DNA of 64,000 bases from Rhynchopus sp. YZ270_cl-10 (taxonomy: Eukaryota; Euglenozoa; Diplonemea; Diplonemida; Diplonemidae), in the NCBI GenBank assembly GCA_964035575.1, contig OZ037868.1, positions 1,364,001 to 1,428,000 on the forward strand, read 5' to 3'. The position numbers and the translations under genes were made by a program. Below are positions 55,016 to 64,000 of this stretch, one piece after another. The number at the start of each line of letters is the position of its first letter. Position 1 is the stretch's first letter. A model generated the notes under the pieces. The model ran no database searches and had not been told where the DNA came from. It was given only the letters and a program-made list of their open reading frames with translations.

Positions 55016-55570
55016 TGTACTGTACTGTACTGTACTGTACTGTACTGTACTGTACTGTACTGTACTGTACTGTACTGTACTGTACTGTACTGTACTGTAC
55101 TGTACTGTACTGTACTGTACTGTACTGTACTGTACTGTACTGTACTGTACTGTACTGTACTGTACTGTACTGTACTGTACTGTACTGTACTGTACTGTAC
55201 TGTACTGTACTGTACTGTACTGTACTGTACTGTACTGTACTGTACTGTACTGTACTGTACTGTACTGTACTGTACTGTACTGTACTGTACTGTACTGTAC
55301 TGTACTGTACTGTACTGTACTGTACTGTACTGTACTGTACTGTACTGTACTGTACTGTACTGTACTGTACTGTACTGTACTGTACTGTACTGTACTGTAC
55401 TGTACTGTACTGTACTGTACTGTACTGTACTGTACTGTACTGTACTGTACTGTACTGTACTGTACTGTACTGTACTGTACTGTACTGTACTGTACTGTAC
55501 TGTACTGTACTGTACTGTACTGTACTGTACTGTACTGTACTGTACTGTACTGTACTGTACTGTACTGTAC
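55016..55570 (+). repeat. (TGTAC)111 satellite
   Basis: A pentamer tandem array of 555 bases with no visible mismatch, then a few disrupted units to about 55590. The unit contains the palindrome GTAC, so the array is self-complementary in register. The long YCTVL-repeat open frames over it are not genes. Confidence 0.97.
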
Positions 55571-55657
55571 TGTTTACTGTACTGTTACTGTGTTTTGACC
55601 ATCTGGGGGTACCAAATACACGTTTTTGTATAACCCCTCCCCATAACCCCTCCCCAA

Positions 55658-55890
55658 GTGTACAGTGTGTACAGTGTGTACAGTGTGTACAGTGTGTACA
55701 GTGTGTACAGTGTGTACAGTGTGTACAGTGTGTACAGTGTGTACAGTGTGTACAGTGTGTACAGTGTGTACAGTGTGTACAGTGTGTACAGTGTGTACAG
55801 TGTGTACAGTGTGTACAGTGTGTACAGTGTGTACAGTGTGTACAGTGTGTACAGTGTGTACAGTGTGTGCAGTGTGTACAGTGTACAGTG
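55658..55890 (+). repeat. (GTGTACAGT)~25 satellite
   Basis: A nonamer array with one G-for-A variant near 55869 and two short units at its right end. The unit equals the neighbouring pentamer TGTAC plus AGTG, so the two arrays are probably related by expansion from one seed. Confidence 0.95.
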
Positions 55891-57286
55891 TATTGTACAG
55901 TGAATTTTTTCTATAGGTCAACAACTTGGCCATTTCTGCAAAATGACCCCACCACTTCCTGGGATTGGCTCAAAAATGCAAATGCCAGCGTTTTCCTTCA
56001 CATTCCCGCAAACCTTGAAAAATCTTGACACACCAAAAACACCTGCATATTTTTTTTTCCCTACCATAATTTTTTTTTCTTCATAATTTTTTTTCCCGCA
56101 CGCCCGCACTTTTTTTGGAGATGTGCCGGGACGCTTACAAAGAAAAAAAGTTACGGTACCCTTATGGAATTATCAAAATAAAAATAACGCTGTGCAGGAC
56201 GAGGGAGGGGAGGGACGAGGTTCGGGGAGGGGTCAGAAACCCAGATTAAAAGGAACGGTTGTTTTTTTTCAAAAAAAAAAAAAAATGAATGAAAAAGAGT
56301 AAAGATCGTGTTGCAGAAAACAACAGCAACAAGAAAATGCTGTTGTTTGTTTGTTTTGTATTGTTCCCAGGGTAATACAATGCTTGGGGGAATTTTTTTT
56401 CCTCCAAAAATCCAGAATTATGCAATGTCGCATGATTCGCCCTATTGTAGCTAGTTCCCTGATTGTTCTCCTCCCGTTTATCTCTCTTGGTTCATGCGTA
56501 GTTGACTGCGCCTTTCTCGTCCACTCTTGATCTTGCTAGCTAAATTATTTTGTCCAAAAAATAAATCACTTTTACCCCCCCTCCCCTCGTTTAAATATTC
56601 AACATTCTTACCCCCCCTTCCCCTTCTTCCTCCCCTCCTCCCCAGTCTTGCTGATTTTCTTTTATTTTTCTTTACCTTTTTTTCGCTCGTGAAGACCTAA
56701 GGCTCCGTTTTTTTGATATTTTTTTTTGCCAACTTCACCATTCTTTTTTTTTTTCAAGATGTCTAGGTAAGGCGTATCCCATCTTGCAATTTTTCTTCAT
56801 TATTTTTTTAAAAAATAAGTGACTAAAGCACAGAGAGGCTTTATGTTTCATCTTATCAACCTTTTTTTTCTTCATTTTCCACTGATCCCGCTTTCCTCTA
56901 AATTATCCGCTTTTCATGCCAACTTATTTTTTTCTTCGCATCCCCTGCCTCCCCCCCATACTGCTCCCCATCCATTCCTGCCTTCTTTCCCGTTCTGACT
57001 ATGCTCAGCATTACATTTATTTCCGTTTTTTTCTGTTCCTAAATTTATAACAAAAAAAAAAAAAATCAAAATATTCCTTAATGGTCACTATCTGTGCGCT
57101 GGTAACATAACACCTAGTTTAAAAGCAAAAAAAAAAAGTTGGTATATTTTTTTGAAGGGTGCTGCAATCATAAGTAGTTCCCGTAAAATTTACCGGAAAA
57201 AAAAAGAGAAAAAAAAATCAAATAAAAGCTGCTTTCCAGAGTTGAGGACGATTTTTTCGTCCATATCTTTTAAGTACAATAGCCTT

Positions 57287-57341
57287 CGGGCGACATTGAG
57301 TACAGATCCTGCTAGCAGGTGATTGTCGATACAATACAATA
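57287..57341 (+). repeat. Dispersed module D
   Basis: Second copy of the 42770 module: CGGGCGACATTGAGTACAGA, TCCTGC, then GCAGGTGATTGTCGATACAA; it lacks the ACTA insertion of the other copy. Confidence 0.65.
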
Positions 57342-58470
57342 AAAAAAAAAAATAGCTGGATATGGTGTTACTGAAATCCTGTCAGGGACCTGTCAATATC
57401 GCCCCCCTACCGAAAAAAAAGGTGTAAATTTTGCACAATCAAAAAGGTTGCAGAATAACACAGTTCACCCCCCCCACGCCCACCAACTCCGTGTAGTGAA
57501 TCACAGTGTGTTTGCACTATAATATTTTTTTCAAAACAAACAAAATTGTTTTTGACTTGGGACAGTGAAAGAAACTACCTCTAAAAGGCATGCTGCTACA
57601 CTGTTCCAACAGATTATCAAAAAAGGTGACGGTTGTAATGTAGATCGTTATCAAAATATTTTAATTTTTAAAAAAAAAAAAGCAAATAATAATAACTGAT
57701 GCATTTTCAACTCTGTTGCATCTTCGCTCACGATTCTCCTTTTCTTTCCGGAACGAAACTCTCCACTACTTTTTTTATTAATGTATTCTTTTGGCCCCCG
57801 AAGAAAAGGAAAAGTCTTGAGTCAAGATTCAACCGGGTGAAAATGCTTCCCCGTCTTCCCAGACTCATGTGCCCACACACAGATGCACAAAACCCCAAAA
57901 ATATCACACAATCACAAGGTCTGGCTTCGAAGACAGACTAGAGAACAGTGTTGATGTTGTTGGAGAAAAGTGCGTATGGTGTGTACTAACGAAAATCCGA
58001 AAAAAAAAAAAACTTTTTAACGAAAAACAAGATGGAACAAAAACAAAAAAAACCAACATCACGAAGAAATGAAAACCCCCCCTCCTCCTCCTCCTCCTAA
58101 GATAAAAAATATTATGAAAAACACAGTTATTTTTTTTTCAATAACAGCGACCGTAGACTATTTAGGAACTCAAATAATTATTTAAAAAAAAATCACAGAA
58201 ATACTAGGAACGAAAAATAAATAATAAAAAGGAAATCTCACTGATAAATAAACGGGAAAGAAGTGCAGTCGTATGTATGGGGTGTGTGTGGGGGGGAGCC
58301 AAGGGTGGGAATAGTGAATAACACCTCAAGGGTGTCATCACTTATACAAACAAAAATTTAAAAAGTCTTTTTTTTTTTTCAAAAACAAAAAAACAAAAAA
58401 AAAACAAAAAAAGTGAAGAGTGGTGTTCAGAGGAATGCTTTTTTTAAAATATTTTTTCCTTTTCTTTTCA

Positions 58471-58515
58471 GGTGACTAAGCACACGAGGCTTCGGATCAT
58501 CTTATAAACTTTTTT
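58471..58515 (+). repeat. Dispersed module C
   Basis: GGTGACTAAGCACACGAGGC, TTCGGATCATCTTATAAACT, then T-rich. It follows a TTTTCTTTTCA run, so the module starts just after a CAG. Confidence 0.6.
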
Positions 58516-59031
58516 TTTTCTCTTTTCTTTTCTTTTCTTTATTTTCTGAAAAAATTCTCATAAAAAAAGGTAACGCACAGTGCAAGTACAGGGGAGGGGG
58601 AGGGGGTAAGCATTTTTGCTGAGGAAACGAGAAGTGAAGAAAAGGGTCGCGCAAAAGCAAAGGGGGTGGGATGGGTGCGGGGGGGGTGGGGGGACTGGGT
58701 GGCAAATATGTATCATACGCTATACGTGAGGGGTAGTCACATATTTGCCAACACAGGGTGGGGGGAAGGGGGAAGAAAAAAAATATGAAGCGCTGGTAGT
58801 AAATCCCGATCACGATACAGTACCTGGCTGCGTTCGTGCACACCCCAGGTGCGATGCAAGGTTGATCAACGGCTCAGAGAAAAATACAGGACACCCTTCA
58901 AGGAGAGAGCCCGAACTTCACCAGACCAACTGTTCCCGTCTTTTTCTGATGAGGCTAAGTTCACTTTTTTTCCAAAAACTTTGTATTCTTTGACCACTTG
59001 GGGTGTGTTGTTTTCAATTTTTTTTTCTTTT

Positions 59032-60043
59032 TTAACCCTTTAAGGACCAGAGGGGACATATATGTCCACGCAACCACCTAAATTGGCTTCCACTAGGATT
59101 TTTTGAAGATTTTTTTTTTTAAATGAGAAGATTTTGTGCGAAATCTTTCAAAAGACGCAAGATTCGATTTTTTTTGACGCTCTCATCCCCTCTCATCCAC
59201 ACCCGGCATTATCACATAATAGGGTATTTTGGGTCATTTTTTGGGAATAATGTACCATTCTGACGCGCTTGAGTCATCAGAGGATTCAAACTTTGGTGTG
59301 CAGGGAACCATTTTGTACGGTCTTCAGAACGAAACCAAAATAATGGAAAATACCCGCGACTGGGCAAAGTAACACGCGTAGTTGCAGTTCCTGACCCTGA
59401 ACTGGATGTGCCTCTTCTCCGTGTATTTATTGCATTTTGTCTTTTGAGGGACATTGTACAGAAAATCTATATCAACACGGTCAAGGTACAGAGACACTGG
59501 CAGGAGGGTGTTGGTCGACAACTTCTTCTTGCTTGGGAAACAGGCGTCTGAAAACAGATTACATGTGCGGGGGATGCGGCGTTCACCTTTGTTCAGCACC
59601 AGGCCAAGTTGGCCAAAAGTCCCAAAAGCCCCAACTTTTGTACTGTCCTACCTCTGTACAATTACGGTATATATAGTTGGTTGGTACCTTCTCTCCATGC
59701 AGTGAGACATTATCTACTAGGACTTTTTGATCGATTTTTTTTTCTTTTGAAAGATTTTGAACCGATCTTTCAAATAAAGCCATTTTCGAAAACCGAAAAA
59801 ACAGGTGCGCAACCGGAATAATTTTTTTCTTCAAAATTTTCAGAAAAAAATATCAGCTCTCCTCAATTTTCAATTTTCCATTTTTCTCATTTTATTTCGA
59901 TTTCTGCTCCATTTGAAAGATCTGCTCAAAATCTTTCAATTGCGGCCAGGTACGATCAAAAATATGCATCGGATCTCATTTTACCTATGGGAGAGAAGAT
60001 CCTAGCAAATCGAAAAAATCGGTCGTGGTCCATAAAGGGTTAA
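59032..60043 (+). mobile_element. piggyBac-like element remnant
   Basis: 1.0 kb. TTAA at both ends followed by CCCTTTA(A/T)GGACCA inverted repeats (left 59032-59049, right 60026-60043). TTAA target sites and CCCTTT-type termini are characteristic of piggyBac. The GC-richer middle (59250-59700) keeps pieces of a transposase-like sequence. It is far shorter than an autonomous element and interrupted. Confidence 0.72.
59280..59640 (+). pseudogene. piggyBac transposase-like remnant
   Basis: One plus frame reads GFKLWCAGNHFVRS then YPRLGKVTRVV; a second reads DTGRRVLVDNFFLLGKQASE and RLHVRGMRRS. These resemble the GiKlW, Gk..VV, v.vDNFFtS..L and GT.R segments of the piggyBac catalytic domain, in the right order and at roughly the right spacing. 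At least one stop and one frame change break it. The match is short and made by eye. Confidence 0.42.
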
Positions 60044-60701
60044 CGGGGATTTTTTGACCCATGGTTTTCACAACAAAAACCAAATACCGAGGAAAATGCT
60101 GAGGTTTTTTTTTTTTCTCTCTCTCACGCATTTTCCTTATTTCCTCATGATAAGAGACGCTAAGGTTAGGCTGAGTTAACTCTGCAAAGATTGCTCATTC
60201 AAACGTGGCGCGCTCAATACCATGCGGGTTAATACTCGGTTGGACTCTTGTGGAATGCCAAATTGAGCCAGAAATAAAATAATAGTCTTTTTCCCGTTGA
60301 GATATGACCTTATGTTTCGATTGGAGGTCTGGACTGAAAACCCTTTTTTTGTTTTATTTTCTCGCTTCAAATAGACTTTTTTTGATTGAAGCAAAATGGG
60401 GGCAAAGAAAAAAACACACACACACAAACTAGGTAGAGGGGGGTGGGTTAGGGGGAAAGAATTTGGTGGGTATCACAGTAAAAAGTCAGGCGATAAAAGG
60501 ACGACAGAATTTGTAAATTTTTTTTTCTCTCTCCAAAAAAAAAAAATAAAGTAACGACTCCAGGGTTCCCCCAATCGCCCCGCATTATATTCCTTTCCTG
60601 TTTTCTCTTCAACGCACATCATCAAACTTTGTACAGAACTAAAAAAGGGGGGGGAGGTGAAGGGGTGAAATGAGTACAAAGTGAGAGTAACAAACAACAA
60701 G

Positions 60702-60732
60702 GTGAAGCTCATCCTCGGGTGTCTACACTAAT
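60702..60732 (+). repeat. Dispersed module A, 3'-truncated
   Basis: GCTCATCCTCGGGTGTCTAC and ACTAAT are present; the CAACCAAG end is replaced by unrelated sequence. Confidence 0.65.
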
Positions 60733-61138
60733 TTGGGGAGCTTTTTTTTCTTTCCCCTTCTCTCGGTCTCAGTAACATCTCACAGACTCTCACAAGCTCT
60801 CACGGCTTGTTGTTGTGTGTCGCTGAGACTATCATGGATCACCCAACTTAGGCAAGTTTTTATTTAAAAAAAGAGCTTCGTAGCCAACTCTTTTCAAAGC
60901 CCCCAAGTTTACGTAGACTCAGTCGCAACGTGTGTGTCTTGTAGAACTTTTTGTAGTTTCTATTCACTCAACCTTTGAGTTGAGTCATTACATGTGGTGT
61001 ATGCCGCGTGCTCCCCTTATGCTTTGGTTTCCTTTCCCCCAGTTGACCGACAGCAAGGGAGAGGTACCCAATTCGAACGCATTGGGAGAAATGTGGAGAG
61101 GGTAGGGGGGCATGAGATATCCCTCAAAAAAAAAATAA

Positions 61139-61216
61139 TGGTGTGGCACGTTCAGCAGCTTTTTGGTTATCATTTTTTTGAACTATATTTTTTTTTTGGG
61201 GGGGCGTGCCACACCA
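61139..61216. mobile_element. 78-bp MITE-like element
   Basis: Perfect 12-bp inverted ends TGGTGTGGCACG. AT-rich interior, no clear target duplication. Confidence 0.55.
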
Positions 61217-61307
61217 AAAATGCAAAATAAAAAAGAAAAACTCATCCACCGAGTAAGCGAACCAATTTGTTTTTAAAATAAAGGGTGGAACAATCGGAAA
61301 GCGCTGT

Positions 61308-61341
<34 letters not shown>

Positions 61342-61801
61342 GGAAAACTGTTGTAGATTTTTTTTTCGGGGAAATTTGAAGAGTGAGAGAGTGTGTGGGT
61401 AAAGAGGACCAAAATGAAACAAAAACACATATCAGTGTAACCCACACCAAAAAAAAAGCCCCCAGTTCAGTCTGAACTGAAACCAAATTTCTTCCAAAAA
61501 AAAAAGTAACGAAAATAATAATAAAAAAAAGCACTCACAACAATTTAAATGCATCCGTAGTTCCCACCAAACATCCCCTATAACTCGCGAAGGGGGGGAA
61601 AAAATACATTTCAGTCCTCCTTTCACTCCTCTTTTTTTACCCCGATGTCTTTTGTCACAATCGGCTTGGGGTGCCACGTGTCTCCGTCCATCGTCCGACA
61701 CGTTTATATCGATGCCTTCTAATATTCTTTTTGGTGTCGCTCCATCATGCTTTTGCAAAAGGTACGATCTACCCTAGGGGTAGTCAAAAGGGGGGAGGGG
61801 A

Positions 61802-61866
61802 TAATGGCAGTATTGCGATGGGAGCCCATTGGAATACGCAAAAATACACCAAAATATGCCACCATT
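61802..61866. mobile_element. Short relative of the 62333 fold-back
   Basis: Shares TGGCAGTATT, GAGCCCATTGGAATACGCAA and the GCCACCATTA end with the longer element, but has lost most of the right arm. Confidence 0.6.
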
Positions 61867-62332
61867 AGGGGGGAAGAAATGAAGAAATGAAGACATAAAA
61901 AAAAAACAACAACTGCCGCCCGTGCTTGGGCAACGGTATTTCCCCTCCCCTTCCCTGTCGATCTATAAATCCAGACAAAAATCTATTTTAAAAAAAAAAA
62001 ATCAAAACACAAAACCCACTATGTTCCCCTCACCTCTCCGACGGTATTGAAGCTTTTTTTTTACCTTTCTGGCTTTAGATAGTGGTGCATGAGGCACGCA
62101 AAAAAAAAAAAAACGTTTCAAGTTTCAGTTTCTTTGCATCCTTTCCTGCAGGCTTTTATCGGTCTGTGTGTTAAGAGGTGCGCTGGTCATCAGCATCCCG
62201 GCAACGCGTCGTTTTCTTTCTACCACAGAGCAAAAAGAAAAAAAAATCTTATCTCTCCGAGAGTTTCAAAATAAGTGTTCAGGTGGAAGGTGCGCGCGTG
62301 ATGCGGGGGGGAGGGGTGGGGGGGACAGCTAG

Positions 62333-62448
62333 TGGTGGCAGTATTATGATGAGAGCCCATTGGAATACGCAAAATGCATCAAAACACATCATGTATTGTG
62401 ATGTATTTTGCTTATTCCAATGGGCTCCTATCACAATACTGCCACCAT
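62333..62448. mobile_element. ~116-bp fold-back MITE, TA-flanked
   Basis: Arms of about 50 bases (TGGTGGCAGTATT outer, GAGCCCATTGGAATA inner) are reverse complements with a few mismatches; TA lies close to each end. No coding sequence. Confidence 0.7.
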
Positions 62449-62945
62449 TAGGGAGGGGTGGGGTTTCTCGTTGAAAACAGTCAAAAAAAAAAAAACAAAT
62501 GATTTGGCGCAAAGACGAGAGTTTTGAAGTTCTGAGGTTGTGAGGTAACCTGGTTGTTTTCGCTTGTTGGGGATTTTTTTGCACTTTCAACTTTTCTTTA
62601 GATGGAAACCACGAAATGGATGTAGGACTGCATGGTGGGGGGTCCACCTGTCCACCTCGGTACAGCCACGAGAGGTTCATTTTTTTTTCTTATTGATTGC
62701 ATATGATGAAAATATTTTTTTTCCTCTCTTGGTGTCCCTCTCATCACACAAGCGTGTGATGTTTCTAATCCCTCCCTCACCCATAAACGCAAGCACTTTT
62801 CTCGAAGTGGAGATTTGCCAATTATGTTCTACTGCAGAAGGTGCAAAGCAAAGTGATCATTATGACCTTTTTTTTTAAGGCACACATGTCACGAGAGGGT
62901 TTTGTGTTTTCAAGTCAATTTTTCTTGGATGCGAATCAACAAAGA

Positions 62946-63002
62946 GAAGGCTCGTTGTTCCAGTTATTGTTACAAAGTAACAATAAATGGAACGAGCCTT
63001 CC
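62946..63002. repeat. 57-base near-perfect hairpin
   Basis: GAAGGCTCGTTGTTCCAGTT pairs with its near-complement through a GTTACAAAGTAAC tip. Could be a tiny fold-back element or a structured RNA. Confidence 0.6.
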
Positions 63003-63742
63003 AAACAACAATAAAGAAGAAAGTATTTTCATTTTGTTTTGAGAGGTGCATGTGTATGAGAGGCACATACATCTTATAAGTTTGCTGTTTTTCCCCCAGA
63101 AATCTGAAAAAAAAAAAGAAAAAGAAAAAGAAGAAAATGAAGGATGACGACCACCCCCATGAGCAGAGTCATAGTGTTGGCCAGGGTTTACCCCCCTTTG
63201 TGTTTTTTTTTTTTTCCTTTTTTTCTTTTTCCCTCTCGTCTTCATATATTGATTGATATATGCATACAATTTTTGAAAGATGTTTTTGTCCCGAGGGCAA
63301 AATTCATCTGACAAACGTATTTCTTCAAATTTATTCATCCCCAAAAAAAAAAAAAAAAAAAGAAAAAAGATTTTCTTTTTTTTGAAAGTAACACACCCTA
63401 CATCGCCAGCAGGACTTCACACCCCCATGTGGTCATCTAGCTTACAACAAAATGTTTTTCTGGAGGATGGAAAGACTGTCGTATCTTGCACAGCTACCAC
63501 TAAAATTAACAGATTACCGGAAAGTAGATTGGCACAGAAAAAATGGGGTGGAGGGCGTCACAAAAATTGTAACCCAGGGTATTAGCTTGGTACTCAGAAT
63601 TAGGTCCGAATTCTGACATTTTCGGGGGGGGTGAAAATTAGTAATTGTATCGGGGAGAAAAATAAGACGGGGTTGTGGATATGGGGGGGGGGGGGGGGGG
63701 GGGGGTACCCACGCTCCTGGAACTCCATTCTATAGAAATAAC

Positions 63743-64000
63743 CTACAACACGCCCAGCACTCTGCTCTTCTGCAGGTATGCGAAAAACGCTCGTCGTACG
63801 CTGCCAGAACCACTGGGGCGCTTGCACCTGAAATGTTCAAGAAGGGGGCTGTCGTCTTCAGACTCCTCTTCGTCCAGCACCATCTGCTCGATGGCGGTGG
63901 CTGTAGAGGCGGGCTGGGCACGTTCCAGCTCGTAGTTGTCCACAGGCTCCCACGCAGATGAAAACTCAAAGCGCCAGGATTCCACGGTGGCGATCGCGCG
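63743..64000 (-). CDS. C-terminal part of an unidentified gene, runs off the window
   Basis: The minus-strand frame is open from the window edge to a TAG at 63743-63745, giving at least 85 residues. It is GC-rich, acidic in the middle (VLDEEESEDDSPLLEHF) and ends with a basic/hydrophobic segment (RRAFFAYLQKSRVLGVL). Composition matches the host genes. It is transcribed opposite to the 10.6-27.4 kb array. No family recognised from this fragment. Confidence 0.55.
   Translation of the reverse strand, partial: RAIATVESWRFEFSSAWEPVDNYELERAQPASTATAIEQMVLDEEESEDDSPLLEHFRCKRPSGSGSVRRAFFAYLQKSRVLGVL

Larger units (their letters stand above)
54852..56161. mobile_element. PIF/Harbinger-like non-autonomous element carrying two satellites
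   Basis: 1310 bp. Termini GGGTACCG and CGGTACCC are flanked by TTA on each side (54849-54851, 56162-56164), the 3-bp TWA duplication typical of PIF/Harbinger. Imperfect inverted arms of about 110 bases share ACTTTTTTT, GTAAGCGTC, GTGCGGGC-type and AAATTATG segments plus a TATGCAGGTGTTTTT inner edge. The interior is mostly tandem repeat. No transposase. Confidence 0.78.
56165..59031. other. Gene-free AT-rich stretch
   Basis: Holds the uninterrupted relative of the CATAC copy 2 target (56408-56465), module C copies (56819, 58471), module D (57287) and a decayed module B (57553). Open frames are homopolymer-driven. Confidence 0.5.
60044..63742. other. Gene-free AT-rich stretch with small fold-backs
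   Basis: Includes a truncated module A (60702-60732), a T run of about 30 at 61311-61340 and a run of about 25 G near 63685-63706. No supported gene. Confidence 0.5.

Noticed and set aside
54924-56028. Long open frames of repeating YCTVL and VQC units on the plus strand, and VHT on the minus strand
   Set aside because: They are produced by the TGTAC and GTGTACAGT satellites, whose unit lengths keep frames open; no coding signal.
59437-59676. CGGCGVHLC as a piggyBac C-terminal zinc-binding motif
   Set aside because: It lies in a different frame overlapping the VLVDNFF piece, which fits the catalytic order better; the cysteine match is incomplete.

Overview
This is nuclear DNA of a unicellular eukaryote, probably a free-living protist. 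Coding islands are GC-rich and sit in AT-rich DNA full of homopolymer A/T tracts. Genes carry eukaryotic signatures: an in-frame UGA read as selenocysteine, ubiquitin-like domains, TPR and ankyrin repeats, glutamine tracts and a CaaX-like C-terminus. At least six kinds of eukaryotic transposon are present. Between about 10.6 and 27.4 kb seven apparently uninterrupted genes all lie on the plus strand, several behind long pyrimidine tracts. That recalls the directional gene arrays of trans-splicing protists such as euglenozoans, but the lineage cannot be settled from this window alone.

Layout. 0-0.7 kb: a coding-looking scrap and short repeats. 0.7-7.1 kb: a nearly intact RLE-type LINE on the minus strand, with an N-terminal OTU-like protease, zinc-binding motifs, reverse transcriptase, restriction-like endonuclease and a second OTU-like domain near the C-terminus; one frameshift splits the frame. 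7.2-10.6 kb: LINE-tail modules and non-coding repeats. 10.6-27.4 kb: the plus-strand gene array (2-oxoglutarate dioxygenase, unknown protein, deiodinase-like selenoprotein, unknown protein, ankyrin protein, ubiquitin-like/TPR protein, Gln-rich NYN-like/PDZ-like protein). 27.6-63.7 kb: about 36 kb with no convincing intact gene. It holds hAT-like, PIF/Harbinger-like, Mutator-like, piggyBac-like and TA-flanked elements, a family with CATAC ends and 6-bp target duplications, several small fold-back elements, satellites and many copies of short modules with a strong strand bias. 63.74 kb to the end: the 3' part of a minus-strand gene.

The host genes do not form an obvious pathway. The most informative host gene is the deiodinase-like selenoprotein at 15.35-16.39 kb: its TGA sits exactly where the catalytic Sec of the family is expected and conserved family residues continue in the same frame. 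The most unusual mobile element is the LINE with two OTU-like domains flanking RT and RLE. Several target-site duplications and two filled/empty site pairs can be read directly and date some insertions as fairly recent.
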